Shown: positions 18,131 through 31,742, counted from the stretch's first letter. The stretch is DNA of 64,000 nt from Phytophthora hibernalis (GCA_012656075.1 JAAKBF010000030.1:434001-498000); one strand, 5' to 3'. Numbers and translations are program-made. The notes: generated from the letters alone by a model not told the origin.

Positions 18131-18874
18131 GTGTACGGTGTACAGGAACCCGGGCAAGAAGGCGTGGGCGCCGCGCGCCGCGGTGGGCATGATACTGGGG
18201 AAGAACGATGAGACCAAGGACCTGATTGTCGTGACGACGCAACACATCGAGAACGTCGAGACGCTCAACAGCGAGCAGAACGTCCAACTGCAGGCGCAGC
18301 TGAAGCGCGAGGACCCCGAGCTGTGGGAGTCCATCAAGGAGCGCGAGCAGGCCACAAGCAGATGGAGAACGACCGCGCGGGACGCGCAAAGAAGTTGAAG
18401 ACCAAGGAGAAGAGGTCGAAGAGCAAGAAGAAAAAGTACAGGGGCAAGCTGAAGACCAAGGCCGCCGAGCAAGCGATTAGCAGCCCAGAAAGTGATCGCG
18501 AGCTAGAAGGAGCAGGCGGGAACGATACACAATCAGCAGCGGATTTGAGCAGCAGGCGCATGGTGACGCGGAGCATGGGCAAGAAGCACGTGTTGGTCGG
18601 CGCTGTGGGCGCGGTGATGGCGCCGGACCAAAAAACACTATCGGAGGCGATGCACGACGACCGCGCCGACAAGTGGGCCGTGGCTGTGAAGGCGGAGCTC
18701 GAAGCCCTCGAGAACAACCAAACGTGGGAGATCGTGCGCAAGCCGAGGGACGGCAAGCTGCTGCACTCCAAATGGGTCTTCAAGACGAAGAAGCACGGTG
18801 ATGGCACGATCGAGGGGTACAAGGGCAGACTTATGGCGTGCGGCAACGAGCAGTCGTACAGCGTCGACTATACG
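18000..18874 (+). pseudogene. Copia integrase C-terminal region and start of reverse transcriptase, truncated
   Basis: Frame 17952-18398 contains SPLAMLTGKPSNP, TFGSPCTVYRNPGKKAW and VGMILGKNDETKDLIV, the typical segment after Copia integrase. After a shift near 18380 the frame continues through a Lys-rich linker, MVTRSMGKKHVLVG, ALENNQTWEIVRKPRDGK and LLHSKWVFKTKKHGDG to SYSVDYT. It is cut at 18874 by the LTR at 18875. The catalytic part of the reverse transcriptase and RNase H are absent here. Confidence 0.8.
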
Positions 18875-19097
18875 TGTAATGGGGCCACTTGACGGGGGCG
18901 ACCATTGTTCTCTGTGGTGTGGTCCACACCATTGGTGTCCGCCACACGCGTGGTGTTTGGCACGTCAAGGACTTAAGTCGTACATCAGTCGTACTTAAGT
19001 ATTACGCCAGTTGTATTAAAGCAGTACATCTAAATGGGTGGCTCCCATTAGGACAGCATCCACACCCTTCCACCATACTGTGCAGCCTCCCCACACA
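18875..19097 (-). repeat. 3' LTR of the Ty3/Gypsy element
   Basis: On - it starts TGTGTGGGGAGGCTGC and ends GGGGCCCCATTACA, a 223-bp TG..CA unit (221 bp if the first TG is excluded). A purine-rich tract, GGAGAAGGGGGAGAAG, lies directly before its start on -, as expected for a polypurine tract. The right side of the unit in + coordinates abuts the chromodomain part of the element, and the left side abuts the broken Copia. No 5' LTR copy was found in the window. Confidence 0.65.
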
Positions 19098-20962
19098 GTC
19101 TTCTCCCCCTTCTCCACTCGCAGCAGCCATCCTGCTACGAGCTCTCCTCCGCCTCATGCGACTGCATGACTCCGAACGGCTACGATTGGTCATTCCCCGC
19201 TCGTATTCGTGCAACAAGGCCCCGCAGTTCAGATCGGCTTCGCCGACCAATGAAGGGTCGTCGTAGCTTTCCCGTACACTTGGAATTCGCGGTGAACACG
19301 CCGTAGCGCGTTCGTCGACCCGATCTCATCCCTGCTATCTTTTCCACCTCGTATTCCACTTCCTCGAGATGTCCTTCCCAGCTATCTTCCGGTAAGATTG
19401 CTTCATCAAAATCAAAACGGTCTCCCTCGTCCACAATTAACTTCAGCGTAGGACGATCCGGAAAAACTCCGCACTGGCTTCAGTTTGGACACGTGGACAA
19501 CCAGGAACAGGCGATACTCGGTGCCAACGATCTCCAGCCTCGCCGCATGATTCCCCACCATTTCGGTCACCCGAAACGGACCGTGCCAACTTGCGTGCGT
19601 ACCCTTCTTTCACTCTATCCAGGTACAACCAGACTTGCGCACCAGCTATAATCTCGTGCGGTCGGAGGTCTTCGTTGGCTCATCCGCCCGCGATCGAATT
19701 GAGGCTTGTAGGCGTTCGTTCACTTCCTCCTCGCGCGCCCATAGTGATTATGCACGTGATATCTCCACTGTCGAGGCTCCCGATCGCGACGTCGCGTACT
19801 TCCCAGGGGTAATGCCGCTTCCAACGTGGATCGTGGGTCCCAACCGTGGGTCAAGTAGAAGGGCGTATCCCGCGCGCGATCTTGGGTCGTATTCAGCGCG
19901 AACGTCCGACGTTCGGCATACTCTTGTTGATTTACGTCTGCGACATACATCTTGAGCGCGCGAGTCAGCGTCTGCACCATCCTTTCGGCCGTTCCGTTCG
20001 CTTGAGGTCTATACGCCATCGTAGCCTTCTGTTTCTGTCCCACAATCCGGCTGAATGCGCGGAAGAAATCGGACATAAACCCGGGTTCTCTGTCGTGCCG
20101 TATAGCTTCACTGGCTCCAAACCGACGGAACACGCATTCTTCGTAATTCTCTGCGATCGTCTGGGCTGTCCTCGACGCGCTCGCCTTCGCGATCACATAT
20201 CCCGAGAACTGGTCGACCCATATCAGCAGCTCCGTATTCCCCTTAAACGACTTTGGCAGCGACAGAATATGATCCATGGCGATGATCTGAAAAGGGTACG
20301 TAGCCTGCAGGTTTCCCGGCGACTCACCTCTCACGAAGGGGCGCCTTTTCCTGTCTCACAATCCGTGCATTCTCCCACATAGCGTTGGACACTCTTAAAC
20401 AAGCCTCTCCAGTGAAAGTGCGCTCTGATCCGACGGTACGTTCTTCCGATTCCCTGATGTCCCCCTTCCAAACTCGTATGATAATGATGTAAGAAGTCTT
20501 GCTGCAGGGTCTCCGGCACTACGAGCTTCGCGACCTCGTCCCGATCTTCGGGCGTCTCCGTCGACGGTGGGCAGTAGAGCAACAGATCGCTCTCGTCCAT
20601 CTCAACGATCTGCGATCTTGGCACACGTCGTGGCTTCCTTCGCAGTCAGGCCTCCAACGTCTCCATTCAGGTACGCTTTCAGATCGACTATCCACTTCTC
20701 TTCATTCTGAGCTTGGACAATCCGCTCACCCCGTATATGCTGCACGATTGTTTCTTCCAGTGCGTTCGGTGGCGTCCTCCGACGTCGCGTTGATCTCGTT
20801 ACAGCGACTACGCGGGCGACATTGCTGTCATCTCTCGGCTTGAGCAGCTCATCCAGGCGGTTGAGGTGATCAAGTCTTGGCGATCCTATTCCAAGGTAAC
20901 CACAGTTCCTTCTTCACGTTGAAGGGCGGCGCTAGCTAACTTATCTGCACTTTGGTTCTCCT
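19098..20962 (-). pseudogene. Ty3/Gypsy pol 3' part: RNase H end, integrase, chromodomain
   Basis: On - the first codons at 20962 continue an RNase H domain (NQSADKLASAALQREEG). Then come a linker, the zinc-binding HHCC of integrase (HTSLEGGHQGIGRTYRRIR with YVGECTDCETGKG, 20331-20624) and the core: ATYPFQIIAMDHILSLP (first Asp), AIRHDREPGFMSDFF (second Asp) and YRPQANGTAERMVQTL (Glu). A HGPFRVTEMVG segment and a C-terminal chromodomain-like stretch (EYEVEKIAGMRSGRRTRYG and EADLNCGALLHEYERG) follow. Several stops and shifts interrupt it. This is the missing 3' third of the element at 32949-37702; the two were separated by the inversion with its breakpoint at 20959-20962. Confidence 0.85.
20959..20962. 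other. Left inversion breakpoint
   Basis: Gypsy pol sequence (left, read on -) meets the satellite unit (right) at TCCT. These four bases are common to both parents at this point and recur as AGGA at the right breakpoint 37699-37702. Confidence 0.8.
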
Positions 20963-23900
20963 GGCCACAGGGTGTTCAACTCAGCTTACGCACGTGTCGC
21001 GCCGTGAACCCGATGGATCCACCTCGCAGGTGCCGTGCCCACGTCTTGTTCGTGACTATCACGAAGCCATGGAGGAGTGGACGTGCACGATCAACTACGT
21101 CTGCAACGCTACTCAATCCAACGGTCTATCAGGATGCGAAAATACTACAAGACGATTTTCTCGGGCTAGTTGATATCGCCATGGTCAACGCTTTCATCGT
21201 GCACAAGATAGCTTTGAAGATGAAGAACCAAGCCGTACCCACGCATGTAGCATTCCTGAGACGTCTGCACGTCGACTTGCTGAGCCAAACTTGTCGCGTT
21301 GTCATGGATGGACAATAAGCCAGTCCGATTCCTGGCCACAGGGTGTTCAACTCAGCTTACGCACGTGTCGCGCCGTGAACCCGATGGATCCACCTCGCAG
21401 GTGCCGTGCCCACGTCTTGTTCGTGACTATCACGAAGCCATGGAGGGAGTGGACGTGCACGATCAACTACGTCTGCAACGCTACTCAATCCAACGGTCTA
21501 TCAGGATGCGAAAATACTACAAGACGATTTTTCTCGGGCTAGTTGATATCGCCATGGTCAACGCTTTCATCGTGCACAAGATAGCTTTGAAGATGAAGAA
21601 CCAAGCCGTACCCACGCATGTAGCATTCCTGAGACGTCTGCACGTCGACTTGCTGAGCCAAACTTGTCGCGTTGTCATGGATGGACAATAAGCCAGTCCG
21701 ATTCCTGGCCACAGGGTGTTCAACTCAGCTTACGCACGTGTCGCGCCGTGAACCCGATGGATCCACCTCGCAGGTGCCGTGCCCACGTCTTGTTCGTGAC
21801 TATCACGAAGCCATGGAGGGAGTGGACGTGCACGATCAACTACGTCTGCAACGCTACTCAATCCAACGGTCTATCAGGATGCGAAAATACTACAAGACGA
21901 TTTTTCTCGGGCTAGTTGATATCGCCATGGTCAACGCTTTCATCGTGCACAAGATAGCTTTGAAGATGAAGAACCAAGCCGTACCCACGCATGTAGCATT
22001 CCTGAGACGTCTGCACGTCGACTTGCTGAGCCAAACTTGTCGCGTTGTCATGGATGGACAATAAGCCAGTCCGATTCCTGGCCACAGGGTGTTCAACTCA
22101 GCTTACGCACGTGTCGCGCCGTGAACCCGATGGATCCACCTCGCAGGTGCCGTGCCCACGTCTTGTTCGTGACTATCACGAAGCCATGGAGGGAGTGGAC
22201 GTGCACGATCAACTACGTCTGCAACGCTACTCAATCCAACGGTCTATCAGGATGCGAAAATACTACAAGACGATTTTCTCGGGCTAGTTGATATCGCCAT
22301 GGTCAACGCTTTCATCGTGCACAAGATAGCTTTGAAGATGAAGAACCAAGCCGTACCCACGCATGTAGCATTCCTGAGACGTCTGCACGTCGACTTGCTG
22401 AGCCAAACTTGTCGCGTTGTCATGGATGGACAATAAGCCAGTCCGATTCCTGGCCACAGGGTGTTCAACTCAGCTTACGCACGTGTCGCGCCGTGAACCC
22501 GATGGATCCACCTCGCAGGTGCCGTGCCCACGTCTTGTTCGTGACTATCACGAAGCCATGGAGGGAGTGGACGTGCACGATCAACTACGTCTGCAACGCT
22601 ACTCAATCCAACGGTCTATCAGGATGCGAAAATACTACAAGACGATTTTTCTCGGGCTAGTTGATATCGCCATAGTCAACGCTTTCATCGTGCACAAGAT
22701 AGCTTTGAAGATGAAGAACCAAGCCGTACCCACGCATGTAGCATTCCTGAGACGTCTGCACGTCGACTTGCTGAGCCAAACTTGTCGCGTTGTCATGGAT
22801 GGACAATAAGCCAGTCCGATTCCTGGCCACAGGGTGTTCAACTCAGCTTACGCACGTGTCGCGCCGTGAACCCGATGGATCCACCTCGCAGGTGCCGTGC
22901 CCACGTCTTGTTCGTGACTATCACGAAGCCATGGAGGGAGTGGACGTGCACGATCAACTACGTCTGCAACGCTACTCAATCCAACGGTCTATCAGGATGC
23001 GAAAATACTACAAGACGATTTTTCTCGGGCTAGTTGATATCGCCATGGTCAACGCTTTCATCGTGCACAAGATAGCTTTGAAGATGAAGAACCAAGCCGT
23101 ACCCACGCATGTAGCATTCCTGAGACGTCTGCACGTCGACTTGCTGAGCCAAACTTGTCGCGTTGTCATGGATGGACAATAAGCCAGTCCGATTCCTGGC
23201 CACAGGGTGTTCAACTCAGCTTACGCACGTGTCGCGCCGTGAACCCGATGGATCCACCTCGCAGGTGCCGTGCCCACGTCTTGTTCGTGACTATCACGAA
23301 GCCATGGAGGAGTGGACGTGCACGATCAACTACGTCTGCAACGCTACTCAATCCAACGGTCTATCAGGATGCGAAAATACTACAAGACGATTTTTCTCGG
23401 GCTAGTTGATATCGCCATGGTCAACGCTTTCATCGTGCACAAGATAGCTTTGAAGATGAAGAACCAAGCCGTACCCACGCATGTAGCATTCCTGAGACGT
23501 CTGCACGTCGACTTGCTGAGCCAAACTTGTCGCGTTGTCATGGATGGACAATAAGCCAGTCCGATTCCTGGCCACAGGGTGTTCAACTCAGCTTACGCAC
23601 GTGTCGCGCCGTGAACCCGATGGATCCACCTCGCAGGTGCCGTGCCCACGTCTTGTTCGTGACTATCACGAAGCCATGGAGGGAGTGGACGTGCACGATC
23701 AACTACGTCTGCAACGCTACTCAATCCAACGGTCTATCAGGATGCGAAAATACTACAAGACGATTTTCTCGGGCTAGTTGATATCGCCATGGTCAACGCT
23801 TTCATCGTGCACAAGATAGCTTTGAAGATGAAGAACCAAGCCGTACCCACGCATGTAGCATTCCTGAGACGTCTGCACGTCGACTTGCTGAGCCAAACTT

Positions 23901-26900
23901 GTCGCGTTGTCATGGATGGACAATAAGCCAGTCCGATTCCTGGCCACAGGGTGTTCAACTCAGCTTACGCACGTGTCGCGCCGTGAACCCGATGGATCCA
24001 CCTCGCAGGTGCCGTGCCCACGTCTTGTTCGTGACTATCACGAAGCCATGGAGGGAGTGGACGTGCACGATCAACTACGTCTGCAACGCTACTCAATCCA
24101 ACGGTCTATCAGGATGCGAAAATACTACAAGACGATTTTTCTCGGGCTAGTTGATATCGCCATGGTCAACGCTTTCATCGTGCACAAGATAGCTTTGAAG
24201 ATGAAGAACCAAGCCGTACCCACGCATGTAGCATTCCTGAGACGTCTGCACGTCGACTTGCTGAGCCAAACTTGTCGCGTTGTCATGGATGGACAATAAG
24301 CCAGTCCGATTCCTGGCCACAGGGTGTTCAACTCAGCTTACGCACGTGTCGCGCCGTGAACCCGATGGATCCACCTCGCAGGTGCCGTGCCCACGTCTTG
24401 TTCGTGACTATCACGAAGCCATGGAGGGAGTGGACGTGCACGATCAACTACGTCTGCAACGCTACTCAATCCAACGGTCTATCAGGATGCGAAAATACTA
24501 CAAGACGATTTTTCTCGGGCTAGTTGATATCGCCATGGTCAACGCTTTCATCGTGCACAAGATAGCTTTGAAGATGAAGAACCAAGCCGTACCCACGCAT
24601 GTAGCATTCCTGAGACGTCTGCACGTCGACTTGCTGAGCCAAACTTGTCGCGTTGTCATGGATGGACAATAAGCCAGTCCGATTCCTGGCCACAGGGTGT
24701 TCAACTCAGCTTACGCACGTGTCGCGCCGTGAACCCGATGGATCCACCTCGCAGGTGCCGTGCCCACGTCTTGTTCGTGACTATCACGAAGCCATGGAGG
24801 GAGTGGACGTGCACGATCAACTACGTCTGCAACGCTACTCAATCCAACGGTCTATCAGGATGCGAAAATACTACAAGACGATTTTTCTCGGGCTAGTTGA
24901 TATCGCCATGGTCAACGCTTTCATCGTGCACAAGATAGCTTTGAAGATGAAGAACCAAGCCGTACCCACGCATGTAGCATTCCTGAGACGTCTGCACGTC
25001 GACTTGCTGAGCCAAACTTGTCGCGTTGTCATGGATGGACAATAAGCCAGTCCGATTCCTGGCCACAGGGTGTTCAACTCAGCTTACGCACGTGTCGCGC
25101 CGTGAACCCGATGGATCCACCTCGCAGGTGCCGTGCCCACGTCTTGTTCGTGACTATCACGAAGCCATGGAGGGAGTGGACGTGCACGATCAACTACGTC
25201 TGCAACGCTACTCAATCCAACGGTCTATCAGGATGCGAAAATACTACAAGACGATTTTTCTCGGGCTAGTTGATATCGCCATGGTCAACGCTTTCATCGT
25301 GCACAAGATAGCTTTGAAGATGAAGAACCAAGCCGTACCCACGCATGTAGCATTCCTGAGACGTCTGCACGTCGACTTGCTGAGCCAAACTTGTCGCGTT
25401 GTCATGGATGGACAATAAGCCAGTCCGATTCCTGGCCACAGGGTGTTCAACTCAGCTTACGCACGTGTCGCGCCGTGAACCCGATGGATCCACCTCGCAG
25501 GTGCCGTGCCCACGTCTTGTTCGTGACTATCACGAAGCCATGGAGGGAGTGGACGTGCACGATCAACTACGTCTGCAACGCTACTCAATCCAACGGTCTA
25601 TCAGGATGCGAAAATACTACAAGACGATTTTTCTCGGGCTAGTTGATATCGCCATGGTCAACGCTTTCATCGTGCACAAGATAGCTTTGAAGATGAAGAA
25701 CCAAGCCGTACCCACGCATGTAGCATTCCTGAGACGTCTGCACGTCGACTTGCTGAGCCAAACTTGTCGCGTTGTCATGGATGGACAATAAGCCAGTCCG
25801 ATTCCTGGCCACAGGGTGTTCAACTCAGCTTACGCACGTGTCGCGCCGTGAACCCGATGGATCCACCTCGCAGGTGCCGTGCCCACGTCTTGTTCGTGAC
25901 TATCACGAAGCCATGGAGGGAGTGGACGTGCACGATCAACTACGTCTGCAACGCTACTCAATCCAACGGTCTATCAGGATGCGAAAATACTACAAGACGA
26001 TTTTTCTCGGGCTAGTTGATATCGCCATGGTCAACGCTTTCATCGTGCACAAGATAGCTTTGAAGATGAAGAACCAAGCCGTACCCACGCATGTAGCATT
26101 CCTGAGACGTCTGCACGTCGACTTGCTGAGCCAAACTTGTCGCGTTGTCATGGATGGACAATAAGCCAGTCCGATTCCTGGCCACAGGGTGTTCAACTCA
26201 GCTTACGCACGTGTCGCGCCGTGAACCCGATGGATCCACCTCGCAGGTGCCGTGCCCACGTCTTGTTCGTGACTATCACGAAGCCATGGAGGAGTGGACG
26301 TGCACGATCAACTACGTCTGCAACGCTACTCAATCCAACGGTCTATCAGGATGCGAAAATACTACAAGACGATTTTTCTCGGGCTAGTTGATATCGCCAT
26401 GGTCAACGCTTTCATCGTGCACAAGATAGCTTTGAAGATGAAGAACCAAGCCGTACCCACGCATGTAGCATTCCTGAGACGTCTGCACGTCGACTTGCTG
26501 AGCCAAACTTGTCGCGTTGTCATGGATGGACAATAAGCCAGTCCGATTCCTGGCCACAGGGTGTTCAACTCAGCTTACGCACGTGTCGCGCCGTGACCCG
26601 ATGGATCCACCTCGCAGGTGCCGTGCCCACGTCTTGTTCGTGACTATCACGAAGCCATGGAGGGAGTGGACGTGCACGATCAACTACGTCTGCAACGCTA
26701 CTCAATCCAACGGTCTATCAGGATGCGAAAATACTACAAGACGATTTTTCTCGGGCTAGTTGATATCGCCATGGTCAACGCTTTCATCGTGCACAAGATA
26801 GCTTTGAAGATGAAGAACCAAGCCGTACCCACGCATGTAGCATTCCTGAGACGTCTGCACGTCGACTTGCTGAGCCAAACTTGTCGCGTTGTCATGGATG

Positions 26901-29900
26901 GACAATAAGCCAGTCCGATTCCTGGCCACAGGGTGTTCAACTCAGCTTACGCACGTGTCGCGCCGTGAACCCGATGGATCCACCTCGCAGGTGCCGTGCC
27001 CACGTCTTGTTCGTGACTATCACGAAGCCATGGAGGGAGTGGACGTGCACGATCAACTACGTCTGCAACGCTACTCAATCCAACGGTCTATCAGGATGCG
27101 AAAATACTACAAGACGATTTTTCTCGGGCTAGTTGATATCGCCATGGTCAACGCTTTCATCGTGCACAAGATAGCTTTGAAGATGAAGAACCAAGCCGTA
27201 CCCACGCATGTAGCATTCCTGAGACGTCTGCACGTCGACTTGCTGAGCCAAACTTGTCGCGTTGTCATGGATGGACAATAAGCCAGTCCGATTCCTGGCC
27301 ACAGGGTGTTCAACTCAGCTTACGCACGTGTCGCGCCGTGAACCCGATGGATCCACCTCGCAGGTGCCGTGCCCACGTCTTGTTCGTGACTATCACGAAG
27401 CCATGGAGGGAGTGGACGTGCACGATCAACTACGTCTGCAACGCTACTCAATCCAACGGTCTATCAGGATGCGAAAATACTACAAGACGATTTTTCTCGG
27501 GCTAGTTGATATCGCCATGGTCAACGCTTTCATCGTGCACAAGATAGCTTTGAAGATGAAGAACCAAGCCGTACCCACGCATGTAGCATTCCTGAGACGT
27601 CTGCACGTCGACTTGCTGAGCCAAACTTGTCGCGTTGTCATGGATGGACAATAAGCCAGTCCGATTCCTGGCCACAGGGTGTTCAACTCAGCTTACGCAC
27701 GTGTCGCGCCGTGAACCCGATGGATCCACCTCGCAGGTGCCGTGCCCACGTCTTGTTCGTGACTATCACGAAGCCATGGAGGGAGTGGACGTGCACGATC
27801 AACTACGTCTGCAACGCTACTCAATCCAACGGTCTATCAGGATGCGAAAATACTACAAGACGATTTTTCTCGGGCTAGTTGATATCGCCATGGTCAACGC
27901 TTTCATCGTGCACAAGATAGCTTTGAAGATGAAGAACCAAGCCGTACCCACGCATGTAGCATTCCTGAGACGTCTGCACGTCGACTTGCTGAGCCAAACT
28001 TGTCGCGTTGTCATGGATGGACAATAAGCCAGTCCGATTCCTGGCCACAGGGTGTTCAACTCAGCTTACGCACGTGTCGCGCCGTGAACCCGATGGATCC
28101 ACCTCGCAGGTGCCGTGCCCACGTCTTGTTCGTGACTATCACGAAGCCATGGAGGGAGTGGACGTGCACGATCAACTACGTCTGCAACGCTACTCAATCC
28201 AACGGTCTATCAGGATGCGAAAATACTACAAGACGATTTTTCTCGGGCTAGTTGATATCGCCATGGTCAACGCTTTCATCGTGCACAAGATAGCTTTGAA
28301 GATGAAGAACCAAGCCGTACCCACGCATGTAGCATTCCTGAGACGTCTGCACGTCGACTTGCTGAGCCAAACTTGTCGCGTTGTCATGGATGGACAATAA
28401 GCCAGTCCGATTCCTGGCCACAGGGTGTTCAACTCAGCTTACGCACGTGTCGCGCCGTGAACCCGATGGATCCACCTCGCAGGTGCCGTGCCCACGTCTT
28501 GTTCGTGACTATCACGAAGCCATGGAGGGAGTGGACGTGCACGATCAACTACGTCTGCAACGCTACTCAATCCAACGGTCTATCAGGATGCGAAAATACT
28601 ACAAGACGATTTTTCTCGGGCTAGTTGATATCGCCATGGTCAACGCTTTCATCGTGCACAAGATAGCTTTGAAGATGAAGAACCAAGCCGTACCCACGCA
28701 TGTAGCATTCCTGAGACGTCTGCACGTCGACTTGCTGAGCCAAACTTGTCGCGTTGTCATGGATGGACAATAAGCCAGTCCGATTCCTGGCCACAGGGTG
28801 TTCAACTCAGCTTACGCACGTGTCGCGCCGTGAACCCGATGGATCCACCTCGCAGGTGCCGTGCCCACGTCTTGTTCGTGACTATCACGAAGCCATGGAG
28901 GGAGTGGACGTGCACGATCAACTACGTCTGCAACGCTACTCAATCCAACGGTCTATCAGGATGCGAAAATACTACAAGACGATTTTTCTCGGGCTAGTTG
29001 ATATCGCCATGGTCAACGCTTTCATCGTGCACAAGATAGCTTTGAAGATGAAGAACCAAGCCGTACCCACGCATGTAGCATTCCTGAGACGTCTGCACGT
29101 CGACTTGCTGAGCCAAACTTGTCGCGTTGTCATGGATGGACAATAAGCCAGTCCGATTCCTGGCCACAGGGTGTTCAACTCAGCTTACGCACGTGTCGCG
29201 CCGTGAACCCGATGGATCCACCTCGCAGGTGCCGTGCCCACGTCTTGTTCGTGACTATCACGAAGCCATGGAGGGAGTGGACGTGCACGATCAACTACGT
29301 CTGCAACGCTACTCAATCCAACGGTCTATCAGGATGCGAAAATACTACAAGACGATTTTCTCGGGCTAGTTGATATCGCCATGGTCAACGCTTTCATCGT
29401 GCACAAGATAGCTTTGAAGATGAAGAACCAAGCCGTACCCACGCATGTAGCATTCCTGAGACGTCTGCACGTCGACTTGCTGAGCCAAACTTGTCGCGTT
29501 GTCATGGATGGACAATAAGCCAGTCCGATTCCTGGCCACAGGGTGTTCAACTCAGCTTACGCACGTGTCGCGCCGTGAACCCGATGGATCCACCTCGCAG
29601 GTGCCGTGCCCACGTCTTGTTCGTGACTATCACGAAGCCATGGAGGGAGTGGACGTGCACGATCAACTACGTCTGCAACGCTACTCAATCCAACGGTCTA
29701 TCAGGATGCGAAAATACTACAAGACGATTTTTCTCGGGCTAGTTGATATCGCCATGGTCAACGCTTTCATCGTGCACAAGATAGCTTTGAAGATGAAGAA
29801 CCAAGCCGTACCCACGCATGTAGCATTCCTGAGACGTCTGCACGTCGACTTGCTGAGCCAAACTTGTCGCGTTGTCATGGATGGACAATAAGCCAGTCCG

Positions 29901-31355
29901 ATTCCTGGCCACAGGGTGTTCAACTCAGCTTACGCACGTGTCGCGCCGTGAACCCGATGGATCCACCTCGCAGGTGCCGTGCCCACGTCTTGTTCGTGAC
30001 TATCACGAAGCCATGGAGGGAGTGGACGTGCACGATCAACTACGTCTGCAACGCTACTCAATCCAACGGTCTATCAGGATGCGAAAATACTACAAGACGA
30101 TTTTTCTCGGGCTAGTTGATATCGCCATGGTCAACGCTTTCATCGTGCACAAGATAGCTTTGAAGATGAAGAACCAAGCCGTACCCACGCATGTAGCATT
30201 CCTGAGACGTCTGCACGTCGACTTGCTGAGCCAAACTTGTCGCGTTGTCATGGATGGACAATAAGCCAGTCCGATTCCTGGCCACAGGGTGTTCAACTCA
30301 GCTTACGCACGTGTCGCGCCGTGAACCCGATGGATCCACCTCGCAGGTGCCGTGCCCACGTCTTGTTCGTGACTATCACGAAGCCATGGAGGGAGTGGAC
30401 GTGCACGATCAACTACGTCTGCAACGCTACTCAATCCAACGGTCTATCAGGATGCGAAAATACTACAAGACGATTTTTCTCGGGCTAGTTGATATCGCCA
30501 TGGTCAACGCTTTCATCGTGCACAAGATAGCTTTGAAGATGAAGAACCAAGCCGTACCCACGCATGTAGCATTCCTGAGACGTCTGCACGTCGACTTGCT
30601 GAGCCAAACTTGTCGCGTTGTCATGGATGGACAATAAGCCAGTCCGATTCCTGGCCACAGGGTGTTCAACTCAGCTTACGCACGTGTCGCGCCGTGAACC
30701 CGATGGATCCACCTCGCAGGTGCCGTGCCCACGTCTTGTTCGTGACTATCACGAAGCCATGGAGGGAGTGGACGTGCACGATCAACTACGTCTGCAACGC
30801 TACTCAATCCAACGGTCTATCAGGATGCGAAAATACTACAAGACGATTTTTCTCGGGCTAGTTGATATCGCCATGGTCAACGCTTTCATCGTGCACAAGA
30901 TAGCTTTGAAGATGAAGAACCAAGCCGTACCCACGCATGTAGCATTCCTGAGACGTCTGCACGTCGACTTGCTGAGCCAAACTTGTCGCGTTGTCATGGA
31001 TGGACAATAAGCCAGTCCGATTCCTGGCCACAGGGTGTTCAACTCAGCTTACGCACGTGTCGCGCCGTGAACCCGATGGATCCACCTCGCAGGTGCCGTG
31101 CCCACGTCTTGTTCGTGACTATCACGAAGCCATGGAGGAGTGGACGTGCACGATCAACTACGTCTGCAACGCTACTCAATCCAACGGTCTATCAGGATGC
31201 GAAAATACTACAAGACGATTTTTCTCGGGCTAGTTGATATCGCCATGGTCAACGCTTTCATCGTGCACAAGATAGCTTTGAAGATGAAGAACCAAGCCGT
31301 ACCCACGCATGTAGCATTCCTGAGACGTCTGCACGTCGACTTGCTGAGCCAAACT
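20960..31355 (+). repeat. Tandem array 1: about 28 copies of a 373-bp unit from a piggyBac-like transposase exon
   Basis: Head-to-tail units of 373 bp (some 371 or 372) with almost no substitutions. Each unit carries the transposase segment from MDNKPVRFLATGCSTQ through PCPRLVRDYHEAM, EGVDVHDQLRLQRYS, MRKYYKTIFLGLVDIAMVNA and HVAFLRRLHVDLLSQT. The GVDxxDQ motif holds the third catalytic Asp of piggyBac-type DDE transposases. Since 373 is 3x124+1, the frame changes at each unit and no long polyprotein is possible. Variants seen are T5 to T4 in GATTTTTCTC (for example units at 22045, 23535 and 29127), GGG to GG in GGAGGGAGTGG (23163, 26145, 30991), one A lost near 26595 and one substitution near 22673. 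The array ends at 31355, where the genuine exon continues. Confidence 0.95.
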
Positions 31356-31742
31356 AGCGAGGACTTCAATGCAGGCGACGATATGGCAGACTTGGTGACG
31401 GAGCCTCTCCTTCAACAGGAGCACACATTCGAGAGGACAGAAGAGATGAACGGCACAAAGCGGCGCCAGTGGCTCTGCAAGGTGTGCTCAGCTTACGCCG
31501 GTGCGGGTGTCCGCAGCTTCGAAACCAGCTACTTCTGTGCTACCTGCTCGCGCGCCAAGAAGGGAAGAGTAACTTTGTGCAACAAGGCGCGCCGACTGCA
31601 GCACGGGAGTGCTCTCACTTGCAACGAGGTGTGGCATCAAAATACGAAGAATGGTACCGCCGTCCCTGCGGGGTTGCAGGACAAGATCAGGTTCGTCAAT
31701 AAGCGGAGACGGGAGGTTACTAGCGAGGCCGATGAGGAGTAA
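31140..31742 (+). pseudogene. piggyBac-like transposase, C-terminal exon
   Basis: The last array unit runs at 31356 into unique sequence and stays open to a stop at 31742. The encoded tail has an acidic linker and then a cysteine-rich zinc-binding module (WLCKVCSAYAGAG, SYFCATCSRAKKG and VTLCNKARR), the RING-like C-terminal domain typical of piggyBac transposases, and a basic end, NKRRREVTSEADEE. The catalytic first two aspartates are not here but on the other strand near 61 kb. The matching N-terminal half ends inside array 2, so this is one gene split by repeat expansion and inversion. Confidence 0.85.

Noticed and set aside
18020..18846. Hydrophobic - strand frames opposite the Copia pol
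   Set aside because: They are antisense shadows of the Copia integrase/RT region, which has clear motifs on +.
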